A stretch of DNA of 44,242 nucleotides. Origin: Paractinoplanes atraurantiacus. Lineage in GTDB: Bacteria > Actinomycetota > Actinomycetes > Mycobacteriales > Micromonosporaceae. Shown one piece after another: positions 36,495 through 44,242 of this stretch. Position numbers and translations under genes: made by a program. The notes beneath the pieces are model-generated. The model saw nothing but the letters and a program-made list of their open reading frames with translations. It ran no database searches and was not told the DNA's origin. Numbering within the stretch: the stretch's first letter is position 1; every line of letters starts with the position of its first letter. The stretch spans positions 1 to 44,242 of the forward strand of contig NZ_OBDY01000004.1 in assembly GCF_900215205.1 (NCBI RefSeq), written 5' to 3'.

Positions 36495-37523
36495 TCAGCT
36501 GCCGAAGAAGACCTCGGCCTCTTCGTACCGCGACAGCGGAACGGTCTTCAGCTCGCCGGTGCCCTCGATCAGCGGCACGCGGATGATGTCGGTGCCCCGC
36601 AGCGCCATCATCTTACCGAAGTCGCCCTCGTGGACGGCGTCGATCGCCTGCAGGCCGAAGCGGGTCGCGAGCACCCGGTCGAACGCCGTCGGGGTGCCGC
36701 CGCGCTGGATGTGACCGAGGACGACCGTACGGGCCTCCTTGCCGGTCTTCTCCTCCAGCTGCTCGGCCAGCCACTGGCCGATGCCGCCGAGGCGGACGTG
36801 GCCGAACGAGTCGAGCTCCTTGCTCTGCAGCGACATCTGGCCGTCGAGCGGCTGCGCGCCCTCGGAGACGACCACGATCGGCGCGTACTCGACCTCGAAG
36901 CGCTTGGTCACGTACGTCGCGACCTGCTCGACGTCGAACGGGCGCTCGGGCAGCAGGATCACGTTGGCGCCACCGGCCAGGCCGGCGTGCAGGGCGATCC
37001 AGCCGGCGTGCCGGCCCATGACCTCGACGACCAGCGTGCGGTGGTGCGACTCGGCCGTGGTGTGCAGCCGGTCGATCGCCTCCATCGCGATGTTGACCGC
37101 GGTGTCGAAGCCGAAGGTGAAGTCGGTGGCGTTGAGGTCGTTGTCGATCGTCTTGGGCACGCCGACGACGTTGACGCCGAGGTCGTTGAGCTTGGTGGCG
37201 ACGCCGAGGGTGTCCTCGCCGCCGATCGCCACCAGGGCGTCGACGCCCTGCTCGGCCAGGTTCGCCTTGATCTTCTCGACGCCACCCTCGATCTTGAAGG
37301 GGTTGGTGCGCGAGGAGCCCAGGATGGTGCCGCCGCGCGGCAGGATGCCGCGGACCTCGGCGATGCCGAGCGGCTTCGTCAGGCCCTCGAGCGGGCCCTT
37401 CCAGCCGTCGCGGAACCCGACGAACTCGTGACCGTAAGCGGCGACGCCCTTGCGGACCACCGCCCGGATCACCGCGTTGAGACCGGGGCAGTCGCCGCCG
37501 CCGGTGAGCACGCCGATACGCAT
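36495..37523 (-). CDS. pfkA: 6-Phosphofructokinase, probably pyrophosphate-dependent
   Basis: A 342-residue group III phosphofructokinase making fructose 1,6-bisphosphate. TGGGDCPGLNAVIR is the phosphoryl donor loop, and the catalytic PKTIDNDL and MGRHAGWIAL strings are intact. Residue 104 is Asp (GGEDT) and 124 is Lys. ATP enzymes have Gly at these places; Asp104 and Lys124 mark the pyrophosphate-dependent enzyme of Amycolatopsis methanolica. So PPi is the likely donor and the reaction reversible. ATG 37523 has GGGAGGACG upstream. Confidence 0.93.
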   Translation of the reverse strand: MRIGVLTGGGDCPGLNAVIRAVVRKGVAAYGHEFVGFRDGWKGPLEGLTKPLGIAEVRGILPRGGTILGSSRTNPFKIEGGVEKIKANLAEQGVDALVAIGGEDTLGVATKLNDLGVNVVGVPKTIDNDLNATDFTFGFDTAVNIAMEAIDRLHTTAESHHRTLVVEVMGRHAGWIALHAGLAGGANVILLPERPFDVEQVATYVTKRFEVEYAPIVVVSEGAQPLDGQMSLQSKELDSFGHVRLGGIGQWLAEQLEEKTGKEARTVVLGHIQRGGTPTAFDRVLATRFGLQAIDAVHEGDFGKMMALRGTDIIRVPLIEGTGELKTVPLSRYEEAEVFFGS

Positions 37524-37668
37524 GATTGCTCGTCCTCCCTGATTTCAGGTGCGAGTTGCACAGGCCCGTCGAGCCCCAGGGAGCGAGTGATCGGCAGCGT
37601 TGCCGGGCCCGGGGCGGGCCGCAAGCCGAACTTTAGCGGTCCGGCTCACACCGCCCCGAAGCGCCCCG

Positions 37669-38166
37669 CTACAGCCTGACGGTTTCGTTCTCCCCCGCGT
37701 CCGGGGTCTTTCCGGTTACGGCCGCCTTGGCGTAGCCGAGCAGAGTGACGACCTTCGAACTGTGCGCCGCGGCCCAGTACTCGGCGCTCTCCGCATGCAC
37801 CTTGACCAGCGTAAGCTCCGGCGTCTCGAGTCCGTCCGGGAACCAGGCTTTGAGCGCCGGATTCCACAGCTCGCGGGCCTTGTCCGGATCGTCCGTCCGC
37901 ACCGCGGAGCCCGACACGGAGATCCAATTGTTCTGCTTCTGGTCACTGAAAGCGACGTTGACCTGCGGGTGCAGGCCGATCTGCTCGACCAGGTCGGACG
38001 TCGAATAGGTGAAGAACCAGAGGTCGCCGTCGAACTCGACGTCCTGCAGGGCCATGGGCCGGCTCACGTGCTTGCCGTCGGCGGTCATCGTGGTCAGCAT
38101 GCAGATGCGGGCGTCCGCGATCATCTGCTTGACCTTGTCGCGCTGCTCCTGCTCGGTGTTCGTCAT
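37669..38166 (-). CDS. PPOX-class (general stress protein 26-like) flavin/F420-binding protein
   Basis: A 165-residue split-barrel protein of the pyridoxamine-phosphate-oxidase fold. ARICMLTTMTADGKHVSRPM and LWFFTYSTSDLVEQI give the FMN- or F420-binding strands; AFSDQKQNNWISVSG follows. Function is unknown beyond likely redox cofactor binding. ATG 38166 is chosen; the upstream twelve codons lack support. It lies 28 bp after the RNase AS gene on the same strand, likely co-transcribed. Confidence 0.87.
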   Translation of the reverse strand: MTNTEQEQRDKVKQMIADARICMLTTMTADGKHVSRPMALQDVEFDGDLWFFTYSTSDLVEQIGLHPQVNVAFSDQKQNNWISVSGSAVRTDDPDKARELWNPALKAWFPDGLETPELTLVKVHAESAEYWAAAHSSKVVTLLGYAKAAVTGKTPDAGENETVRL

Positions 38167-38194
38167 GGCACGGCAGTTCCCCGCCGGGCGCGGC

Positions 38195-38683
38195 TCAACC
38201 ACCCATGGCGCGCCAGCGGGCCAAATTGTGCTTGGCGTCGACCAGGGCGTCGTGCCGGCCCGACATCGACGGCAGGTGCGGGCGGCCCTGGTCGTCCCAG
38301 AGCTGGCGCAGGTCCTTGGTGAAGCGCGGGATGTCGCGCGGCAGGGCCGGCATCGCGCCCCAGAGCTGGGCCAGCGCGACGTGGTCGTAGGCGGCGAACC
38401 AGGCCCACAGCTCGATCTGCTCGTTGCGGCCCTCGACCGGCTCGGTCAGAAAGGCGTACAGGTCGTCGCGGATCCGCTCGCGGGAGCGCCACGCCTTGTC
38501 GGAGGGCGAGGGGAGCTTGTCGAGGACGTTGCGGCGCACCCAGGGGATGGCCTTGCTGTCGTCGAACTCCGTGCTGATCGCGTAGAACTCGCGACCGAAC
38601 TCGTCGACCACGCCGATCGAGACCAGGTCGATGGTGACCCCGTCCTCGATGAACTCGCAGTCATAAAAATAGCGGTAGGGCAT
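38195..38683 (-). CDS. RNase AS-like 3'-5' exoribonuclease (Rv2179c family)
   Basis: A 162-residue DEDDh exonuclease. The catalytic residues are visible as Asp8 and Glu10 (YDCEFIEDG), Asp100 (FAAYDHVAL), His144 and Asp149 (GRHDALVDAKHN). M. tuberculosis Rv2179c removes adenylates from RNA 3' ends and is needed for full virulence; the same role is inferred here. ATG 38683 follows GGAGG. It lies between the APH-like gene (22-bp gap) and the PPOX gene. Confidence 0.93.
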   Translation of the reverse strand: MPYRYFYDCEFIEDGVTIDLVSIGVVDEFGREFYAISTEFDDSKAIPWVRRNVLDKLPSPSDKAWRSRERIRDDLYAFLTEPVEGRNEQIELWAWFAAYDHVALAQLWGAMPALPRDIPRFTKDLRQLWDDQGRPHLPSMSGRHDALVDAKHNLARWRAMGG

Positions 38684-38705
38684 CGGGGGACATCCTCCCT
38701 CACGA

Positions 38706-39560
38706 TCAACCCCCCATGGCGTCCAGGGCCGCTTTTGCACTCCGCAGGGTCTCCGGGAGACCCAGACGTACGGCACGGTCGGCCTGGACGGCCCAGCGCA
38801 GCCGCAGCAGGACCGGGAGTACGGCGTACAGCTCGTCGGCGCCGACCGGGCCGGCCGCGGCGTAGCCGTCGATCAGCTCGGCCGCCTGGCTCAGCCCTCC
38901 GGCGTACGCGACGGCGGCGGCCACGTCGTAGACGAGCGGGCCCAGGCCGCTCGCCCCGCAGTCGAGCAGCCCGGCCCGGCCGGTGCCGGGATCGACCACG
39001 AAGACGTCCGGGGCCGGGTCGCCGTGCAGCACCCCGTACGTCAGGCGGTCGGTGACCGTGACCCGGGTGGCCGCCGTGACCGCGTCGAGGACGACGCCGC
39101 GCAGCCACGGCTCGCCGGCCAGGTGCGGGGCGTCGGGGTCGAGCAGTTGCCACGGGCGCAGGCCCGGGTGGTGGAAGCCCTGAAGGGCCCGGTGGGCGGC
39201 GCCGAGCCGGTCGCCCCAGAACTGCTGGTCGATCGGGTCGGCCCCGTCGAGGCGGCGGCCGGGGATCCGGCGCAGCACGGCCAGGGCGCCGTCCGGTGTC
39301 TGCGCGGTGAGGCCACCGGACAGTGTCCGTACCGGCTCACCGGCGGCGATGTCGCGCCCGCGCAGGTGCTCGGCGGCGGCCAGGCCGGCCTCGACCGGCT
39401 GGCGGCAGCCGGTCTCGGTGAGCCGGACGACGTATCTCTGCGATCCGGCCGTCACCTCCCATCCGTGTGACATGAGCACGTCCGGGAGGGCGGTGATCTC
39501 GGCGGGGACCAGATGCCACTGGGCCCGCAGCGTCGATTCAAGAAGCTCGTCATCCGGCAC
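38706..39560 (-). CDS. Aminoglycoside-phosphotransferase-fold protein
   Basis: A 284-residue APH/choline-kinase-like protein. The catalytic loop reads LHGDPAPDVFVVD and the metal-binding loop LLDCGASGLGPLVYDVA. The usual Asn of the loop (HGD-x4-N) is Val here, so activity may be weak or altered. The substrate is unknown. GTG 39560 is favoured because GATAAT (39567-39572) lies six nt upstream and TTGTTT (39589-39594) 16 nt before that, giving a leaderless transcript. It heads a run with RNase AS and the PPOX gene. Confidence 0.8.
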   Translation of the reverse strand: MPDDELLESTLRAQWHLVPAEITALPDVLMSHGWEVTAGSQRYVVRLTETGCRQPVEAGLAAAEHLRGRDIAAGEPVRTLSGGLTAQTPDGALAVLRRIPGRRLDGADPIDQQFWGDRLGAAHRALQGFHHPGLRPWQLLDPDAPHLAGEPWLRGVVLDAVTAATRVTVTDRLTYGVLHGDPAPDVFVVDPGTGRAGLLDCGASGLGPLVYDVAAAVAYAGGLSQAAELIDGYAAAGPVGADELYAVLPVLLRLRWAVQADRAVRLGLPETLRSAKAALDAMGG

Positions 39561-39566
39561 GGCGGG

Positions 39567-39594
39567 ATTATCGGTGCAGATTTGTAAAAAACAA
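39567..39594 (-). promoter_or_regulatory. Promoter of the APH-RNase AS-PPOX run
   Basis: TTGTTT (complement of 39589-39594), a 16-nt spacer and GATAAT (complement of 39567-39572) are close to the consensus and six nt from the GTG. This is an AT-rich patch in an otherwise GC-rich gap of 255 bp (39561-39815) that holds no other gene I can see. Confidence 0.6.
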
Positions 39595-39815
39595 CGGACA
39601 ACCAGGGTGATACCCCGGAGGCCCTCACCGTTCGCAATTGAGAGGTTTACAGATAGCGACCGGCACGACATGATCGTATGAGGCGCTCGCGGGCACACGT
39701 GCGCAGAAATGGCGCCGGTGGGTGGCTCTGTGCTAAGAGTGATCGTTCGCGCCGGGGGGCGGCGCGATTCGGCCGCTCGCAACACACGCGGTCCCACCGG
39801 GGGAGGGATGACGCC

Positions 39816-40505
39816 GTGGACAATCGCATGCCGGACAACGGCGACGCGCTGACCGGCGTCGACATGTTTGCCGGGCTCGAGCCGGACGTCCGTCAGCGCG
39901 TGATCGCGGCTGCTGTGCCACGGACGTACCGCAAAGGACAGATCCTCTTCGTCGAGAACGATCCCGGCGAGTCACTGATCATCCTGCGGCGCGGCGCGGT
40001 GGCGATCTTCCGCACGGCGCCGACCGGTGAACGCGCCGTCCTGACCGTGGTGCGGCCTCCGGGCGTACTCGGCGAAGTGTCCCTTTTGGATGCCTCGACC
40101 CGCAGCACCTCGGCCGAGGCGATCGAGGACTGCCAGGCGCTGACCCTGTCGCGGGCCGCCTTCATGGACCTCGTGCACTCCAACCCGCGCATCCTCGACG
40201 CGGTCATGCGGTCGGTGGGCGCGCTGATCCGCCGGCTCACCGAGCAGAACACCGACCACGTCTTCCTCGACCTGCCCGGCCGGGTCGCCAAGACCCTGGT
40301 CCGGCTGGCCGGCGAGAGCCAGGCCCCGATGATCACGATCGAGCTCAACCAGAGTCAGCTGGCCGAGATGGCCGGCGGCTCGCGCCAGAGCGTCAACCAG
40401 GCCATCGGCTCGTTCGCCAGCCGAGGCTGGCTGCGCACCGAGGGCCGAAGGATCGTGGTCACCGACCTCCCGGCATTGCGGCGTCGCGCTGGAATGACTG
40501 CGTAG
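39816..40505 (+). CDS. Crp/Fnr-family transcriptional regulator
   Basis: A 229-residue regulator. The N-terminal cyclic-nucleotide-binding beta-roll runs from about 10 to 125 (KGQILFVENDPGESLIILRRG, then PPGVLGEVSLLD as the phosphate-binding cassette area). A long dimer helix and a winged HTH follow (LNQSQLAEMAGGSRQSVNQAI). The cassette lacks the full RxS set needed for confident cAMP binding. GTG 39816 has GGGAGGG eight nt upstream. A large inverted repeat separates it from the convergent PlsC gene. Confidence 0.92.
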   Translation: MDNRMPDNGDALTGVDMFAGLEPDVRQRVIAAAVPRTYRKGQILFVENDPGESLIILRRGAVAIFRTAPTGERAVLTVVRPPGVLGEVSLLDASTRSTSAEAIEDCQALTLSRAAFMDLVHSNPRILDAVMRSVGALIRRLTEQNTDHVFLDLPGRVAKTLVRLAGESQAPMITIELNQSQLAEMAGGSRQSVNQAIGSFASRGWLRTEGRRIVVTDLPALRRRAGMTA

Positions 40506-40528
40506 GATGGCCTCGCTTCGCTCGGCGG

Positions 40529-40624
40529 GCACTGCGCCCCGAGAGGTCGGTGTCGAGGGCGCCGAAAAAGCCCTCGGCTGCGCCTAGCCTTTTTCGGAGC
40601 CCTCGACACCGACGGGCGCAGTGC
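40529..40624. repeat. Near-100-bp imperfect inverted repeat between crp and plsC
   Basis: The inner arms 40546-40570 and 40589-40613 pair at 24 of 25 positions around an 18-nt loop. After a 6-nt bulge on the left side (40540-40545), GCACTGCGCCC (40529-40539) pairs with GGGCGCAGTGC (40614-40624). The right arm codes for the end of the acyltransferase and its TAG is in the loop. It may be a two-way terminator, but it is far longer than a normal one. Confidence 0.8.
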
Positions 40625-41321
40625 GACTTTGGTCGCGCTTCGGAGCTTCGATCGAGGTCTTCAGCGACGCCGCGTACACGTCGACGTACTCGCGGCCGGA
40701 GAGGGTCATCAGCTCGTACATGATCTCGTCGGTGATGGCGCGCTCGACGAACCGGTCGCCCTTCGACTGTGCGTAGCGGGAGAAGTCGAGCGGCTGGCCG
40801 AATTGCATCCGTACCCGCCGGATCTTGGGAATGAGCGTGCCCGTCGGCTGGATCTCGTCGGTGTTGAGCAGCGCCACCGGCACGACCACGGCGCCGCTCT
40901 CCAGAGCCAGGCGGGCCACACCCGTCTTGCCCCGGTAGAGCCGCCCGTCGGGCGAGCGGGTGCCCTCCGGGTAGATGCCCGCGACGCCACCCTCGCGCAG
41001 CACTCTCAGCAGGGTCTCGAGGGCCGCCTGGGCGGCCTTGCCACCGGAACGGTCGACCGGGATCGTCCCCGTGCCCGCGAAGAACTGCCGCATGAGCCAG
41101 CCTTTGATCCCCTTGCCGGTGAAGTATTCGGCTTTGGCGACGAAGGTCACCCTGCGATCGACCATCAGTGGTGTGAAGATCGAGTCGGAGAACGACAGGT
41201 GGTTGCAGGCCAGGATCACCGGGCCGTTGCGGGGCAGGTGGGACAGGCCGCGCACGTCGGGGCGGAAGAGCAACTTGAGAAGCGGTCCGAGAACCACGTA
41301 CTTGAGCAGCCAGTAGAACAC
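40584..41321 (-). CDS. PlsC-like 1-acylglycerol-3-phosphate acyltransferase
   Basis: A 245-residue membrane-associated acyltransferase that would make phosphatidic acid or a related lipid. A hydrophobic N-terminus (FYWLLKYVVLGPLLKLLF) is followed by NHLSFSDS (His41-x4-Asp46) and YPEGTRS at about 117-123, the two family motifs. GTG 41321 is chosen with AAAGGACG just upstream; the in-frame ATG at 41414 has non-family sequence before it. Its last codons lie within the large inverted repeat. Position matches Rv2182c. Confidence 0.9.
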   Translation of the reverse strand: MFYWLLKYVVLGPLLKLLFRPDVRGLSHLPRNGPVILACNHLSFSDSIFTPLMVDRRVTFVAKAEYFTGKGIKGWLMRQFFAGTGTIPVDRSGGKAAQAALETLLRVLREGGVAGIYPEGTRSPDGRLYRGKTGVARLALESGAVVVPVALLNTDEIQPTGTLIPKIRRVRMQFGQPLDFSRYAQSKGDRFVERAITDEIMYELMTLSGREYVDVYAASLKTSIEAPKRDQSRTAPVGVEGSEKG

Positions 41322-41460
41322 GGCGTCCTTTCCTGGACTTCCGGGACATCGAGGCGCAGAGGAAGCGTACGAAGCGGGACGGCGCGCCACAACGCACTCC
41401 CGCAACCGGCTCATGTCGTGTCACCATTCAAGGCACGGTCGGGCGAGGGAGTGTGCAGGA

Positions 41461-42276
41461 GTGACAGCGGGTGGGGCTCGCCGCGGGCGGCGGGACAACG
41501 GACTCGACGCTGCCGACTACGCGGCAGCGGGCGACGTGGATCCGCGCGTCGGCGAACACCTTCTTGACGTGCTGGCGGCCGGCGGCATCGCCGCGTACCT
41601 CCAGCCGACGGCCGATCTCAATCCGATCCTGCGCGCCACCACCCTGCCCGCGCGGCCGACCGACCGGCTCTTCGTCGACCGGGCCCACCTCGACACGGCC
41701 CGCGAGCATCTGCACAAGGTGACCGGCGGCGCGCTGCCGACCCCGCCCGAGGACCCGACGGCCGAGCCCGACATCGCTGAGCCTGATATTGAGGCAGAGT
41801 GGGCCAAGATCGTGGCCGGCTTCCACACGACCGTCGACCCGACCGCGGCCCCCTGGCCTGAGGCCGAGGGCATCGACGCGCCGCCCAAGGAGCCGCCGCG
41901 CCTGGGCGGGCTCCAGTCAGCGGCCGACTTCTCCGGCGTCTCGCTCAACCGGCGGCGCACCGACAAGCCCGACCCGTCGGTGCTCGACGGCCTCGACGAC
42001 CTGCCCGACAACCCGGACGGCGACGACGAGGACGAGCGGTACACGCCGCCCCCTCCCCCGCCGCTGCCGAAGATCTCGAAGTACGCGGTGTTCGGCGTCC
42101 TCGGCGTCGTGGTCGGCTTCGTGCTGTTCCTGTTCCCGCGCCTGCTGCCGATCGACCGCGACTATGTGACGGTGCTGGGCTTCGCCGCGATCGTCTCGGG
42201 CGCGGTCATGCTGGTCTGGCGGTTGCGGTCGGGTGACGACGAGGACGACGACTACGACGACGGCGCTGTTGTATAG
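41461..42276 (+). CDS. Uncharacterised protein with two C-terminal membrane helices
   Basis: I do not recognise a function for this 271-residue protein. The first 85 residues look like a small folded domain (DPRVGEHLLDVLAAGGIAAY). A Pro/Asp-rich disordered region (about 90-205) with PPPPPPLP ends it, then two helices lie at about 210-230 and 237-257 and the tail is a strongly acidic Asp/Glu run. Membrane arrangement resembles DUF308-type small membrane proteins of Micromonosporaceae. The GTG at 41461 is preceded by GGGAG at a workable distance. otsA begins 47 bp on. Confidence 0.78.
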   Translation: MTAGGARRGRRDNGLDAADYAAAGDVDPRVGEHLLDVLAAGGIAAYLQPTADLNPILRATTLPARPTDRLFVDRAHLDTAREHLHKVTGGALPTPPEDPTAEPDIAEPDIEAEWAKIVAGFHTTVDPTAAPWPEAEGIDAPPKEPPRLGGLQSAADFSGVSLNRRRTDKPDPSVLDGLDDLPDNPDGDDEDERYTPPPPPPLPKISKYAVFGVLGVVVGFVLFLFPRLLPIDRDYVTVLGFAAIVSGAVMLVWRLRSGDDEDDDYDDGAVV

Positions 42277-42323
42277 ACCACCGTCCCTGTAGCTCTCCGG
42301 TGGCCGTCCGGTAACCTTCGGTG

Positions 42324-43793
42324 ATGCGCCAGAGCTCGCTGGTCGTCGTCGCCAACCGTCTTCCGCTCGATGACAGCGCGGCCCCGGACGGGGCCTGCGA
42401 GTGGCGCCGAAGTCCCGGCGGCCTGGCCGGAGCGTTGCACGCGATCCTCCAGCAGACCCCGGCGACCTGGGTGGGCTGGGACGGCACGGTCGGCGAGGCC
42501 CGCACTCTGCCCGATGTGGGCACGCTGCGGCTGCGCCCGGTGGCCCTCGACGAGGACGAGACGCGCGGCTACTACGAGGGCTTCGCCAACTCGACACTGT
42601 GGCCGCTCTACCACGACGCGGTCGAGCCGCCGGTCTTCGACCGCGGCTGGTGGGAGACATATAGGGCGGTCAACCGCCGGTTCGCCGAGGCGGCGGCCGA
42701 GGTGGCCGAGCCGGGCGCCACGGTCTGGGTGCAGGACTACCACCTTCAGCTGGTGCCGCAGCTGCTCCGGAAGCTGCGGCCCGACCTGCTGATCGGCTTC
42801 TTCCTGCACGTGCCGTTCCCGCCGCCCGAGCTGTTCATGCAACTCCCCCGCCGGGTCGAGCTGCTGCGCGGCATGCTCGGGGCCGACCTGGTCGGCTTCC
42901 AGCGCCCGCAGGCGGCCCACAACGTGGCCCAGCTGGCGTCGAAACTGCTGGGTGCGGAGGGCGCGGACGACGCGATCGCCCTGGAAGACCGGGTGGTACG
43001 CACGGGAGCGTTCCCAGTCTCGATCGATGTGGCGGAGATGCGGTCGCTGTCCGCCCGCCCGTACGTCATCAATCAGGCCAAGAAGTTGCGGCACGATCTC
43101 GGGTCGCCGAAAAAGGTCCTGCTCAGCGTCGACCGCCTCGACTACACGAAAGGCATCGAACATCGTCTGACGGCCTATTCGGAGTTGCTGCGCGACGGCC
43201 GGGTGAAGGTCCGCGACACGGTGATGGTGCAGGTGGCGGTGCCGAGCCGGGAGCGGGTGGAGACCTATCGCGGGTTACGGGACCGCATCGAACGCGAGGT
43301 GGGCCGGATCAACGGCGAGTACGGCCGGGTCGGCGAGCCGGCCATTCACTATCTGAACCAGCCGTTCGACCGGGCCGACCTGGCCGCGCTCTACCAGACG
43401 GCCGACGTCATGGTGGTGACACCGCTGCGCGACGGCATGAACCTGGTCGCCAAGGAGTTCGTGGCGGCCCGGCGCGACGACAGCGGCGCCCTGGTGCTGA
43501 GCGAGTTCGCCGGCGCGGCAGCCGAGCTCGAAGACGCCTTCCAGGTCAATCCGCACGACGTGGACGGCCTGAAGGAGACGCTGCTGCACGCGATGAGCGC
43601 GGCACCGGCCGACCTGGCCCGCCGGATGGCCGCGATGCGCCACTACCTGACCGTCCACGACATCCACGCGTGGGCGCAGGACTACCTGACGACGCTCTCC
43701 TTCTCGAGCCAGTCGAGAACGGCCTCGATCGGCTCCGGGTCGAGCATCAGATCGTGGCCCAGTCCCGGGAAGAGCAACGGCGCCGCCCCGTAG
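42324..43793 (+). CDS. otsA: Trehalose-6-phosphate synthase
   Basis: A 489-residue GT20 glycosyltransferase that joins UDP- or GDP-glucose to glucose 6-phosphate; trehalose protects against osmotic and dry stress. [13 protein letters not shown] opens it, [17 protein letters not shown] and FFLHVPFPP bind glucose 6-phosphate, [15 protein letters not shown] and [16 protein letters not shown] bind the nucleotide sugar. ATG 42324 has TAACCT (42312-42317) six nt upstream, so it is likely leaderless. The last 35 or so residues are read from antisense of the convergent hydrolase (112-bp overlap) and look unlike the family. Confidence 0.96.
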   Translation: MRQSSLVVVANRLPLDDSAAPDGACEWRRSPGGLAGALHAILQQTPATWVGWDGTVGEARTLPDVGTLRLRPVALDEDETRGYYEGFANSTLWPLYHDAVEPPVFDRGWWETYRAVNRRFAEAAAEVAEPGATVWVQDYHLQLVPQLLRKLRPDLLIGFFLHVPFPPPELFMQLPRRVELLRGMLGADLVGFQRPQAAHNVAQLASKLLGAEGADDAIALEDRVVRTGAFPVSIDVAEMRSLSARPYVINQAKKLRHDLGSPKKVLLSVDRLDYTKGIEHRLTAYSELLRDGRVKVRDTVMVQVAVPSRERVETYRGLRDRIEREVGRINGEYGRVGEPAIHYLNQPFDRADLAALYQTADVMVVTPLRDGMNLVAKEFVAARRDDSGALVLSEFAGAAAELEDAFQVNPHDVDGLKETLLHAMSAAPADLARRMAAMRHYLTVHDIHAWAQDYLTTLSFSSQSRTASIGSGSSIRSWPSPGKSNGAAP

Positions 43794-44242
43794 AGCCCCG
43801 CCACCCGGTCGAGCGCCTTCATCCCCACGACCCGATCATCCGGGCTCCCGGCCACGAGCACGGGCCCGCGCCCCACCACCCGCGGAACGGTCTTGTCCTT
43901 CACCAGAGGACAGATCAAAGCCCCGGCTCTCGCCGGATAACGGCCCATGGCGTACGCGACCACGCGCGCCCCTTCACCGTGCCCCACCAACACCACACGG
44001 GTGGGAAGCGAAGCCGCCACCTGAAGGACATCATGCACATGCTCCCGCAGCCCACCCCCGGGCCGCGGCACCAGAACATGCGCCGCATACCCCCGCTCCG
44101 CCGCCCGAGTCAGCCAGTGCTCAGCCATCGCCGCCGCCCCGGCCTTCAGCCGGCGCCCGTCCCCCACACCGCCCTCGGCCCCCGCACCACCCTCGGCCCA
44201 GGCACCACCCTCGGCCCAGGCACCGCCCTCGGCCCCCGCACC
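43682..44242 (-). CDS. Alpha/beta-hydrolase-like protein, N-terminus beyond window
   Basis: The frame is open to the right edge, so 186 residues are seen. After a repeat-rich stretch it shows a hydrolase fold: VVLVGHGEGARVVAYAM is the nucleophile elbow, PVLVAGSPDDRVV the acid region and [10 protein letters not shown] the histidine. The elbow reads GHGEG where GxSxG is expected, so the Ser nucleophile is missing and it may not be an ordinary hydrolase. A GTG at 44167 is a possible start, but 18-bp repeats continue in frame upstream. It converges on otsA. Confidence 0.7.
   Translation of the reverse strand, partial: GAGAEGGAWAEGGAWAEGGAGAEGGVGDGRRLKAGAAAMAEHWLTRAAERGYAAHVLVPRPGGGLREHVHDVLQVAASLPTRVVLVGHGEGARVVAYAMGRYPARAGALICPLVKDKTVPRVVGRGPVLVAGSPDDRVVGMKALDRVAGLYGAAPLLFPGLGHDLMLDPEPIEAVLDWLEKESVVR
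44168..44242 (-). repeat. 18-bp in-frame repeats at the window edge
   Basis: About four 18-bp units (GCCTGGGCCGAGGGTGGT type) encode GAWAEG/GAGAEG hexamers ahead of the hydrolase-like domain. The array continues out of the window. Confidence 0.85.

Overview
The window is very GC-rich, gene-dense chromosomal DNA from an actinobacterium. Frequent GTG starts, mycothiol-type DinB/maleylpyruvate-isomerase proteins, a class II DAHP synthase, a PASTA-domain Ser/Thr kinase beside an Rv2175c-like protein, an RNase AS homologue and a phosphofructokinase with pyrophosphate-type residues all fit. A Micromonosporaceae member (Actinoplanes-like) is my best guess, by inference only. I see no rRNA, tRNA, CRISPR, phage or transposase. 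Two genes run off the edges: an ABC ATPase on the left and an alpha/beta-hydrolase-like protein on the right.

Layout. 1-4264: ABC ATPase, GNAT protein, LysR regulator, and a divergent FAD monooxygenase/TetR pair with a shared operator region. 4283-8753: sdhCAB (three-subunit succinate dehydrogenase) with a divergent LysR gene. 8750-12106: DinB-type protein, methyltransferase, membrane-anchored VWA protein. 12190-16636: two regulator-exporter pairs (HTH-MFS and MarR-MFS) separated by a non-coding minisatellite block. 16807-22349: an orphan six-helix membrane protein, endonuclease IV overlapping a PknL-like kinase, a Pro/Ser-rich membrane protein and an Rv2175c-like DNA-binding protein. 22482-26899: CDP-alcohol phosphotransferase, metF, a GGPP-type prenyl synthase, a duplicated gene remnant and an acyltransferase. 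27031-30710: LysR, a glutamine-amidotransferase-like protein, a GGDEF protein and a DinB protein. 30754-34727: threonine aldolase, DAHP synthase, secreted chitinase. 34903-39560: a leader ORF with a DUF429 protein, proC, pfkA, a PPOX-fold protein, RNase AS and an APH-like protein. 39816-44242: Crp/Fnr regulator, PlsC-like acyltransferase, a membrane protein, otsA and the partial hydrolase.

How the genes fit together. From the PknL-like kinase to the PlsC-like gene, the order of pknL, Rv2175c-like, metF, prenyl synthase, class II DAHP synthase, RNase AS and PlsC recalls the Mycobacterium tuberculosis Rv2172c-Rv2182c neighbourhood with insertions. It looks like a core actinobacterial block.

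Two themes recur. First, at least thirteen genes have a TAnnnT-like -10 hexamer placed 6-7 nt before the start codon, so leaderless mRNAs seem common here and help choose starts. Second, tandem-repeat expansions occur in several genes (GNAT, MFS loop, chitinase linker, terminal hydrolase) and in one non-coding gap. The most unusual structures are the overlapping leaderless promoters with twin operators at 3634-3694, an inverted duplicate of a phosphotransferase 3' end that the acyltransferase gene reads in antisense (about 25258-25517), a near-100-bp inverted repeat at 40529-40624, and a 15-codon leaderless ORF fused by ATGA overlap to a DUF429 gene.
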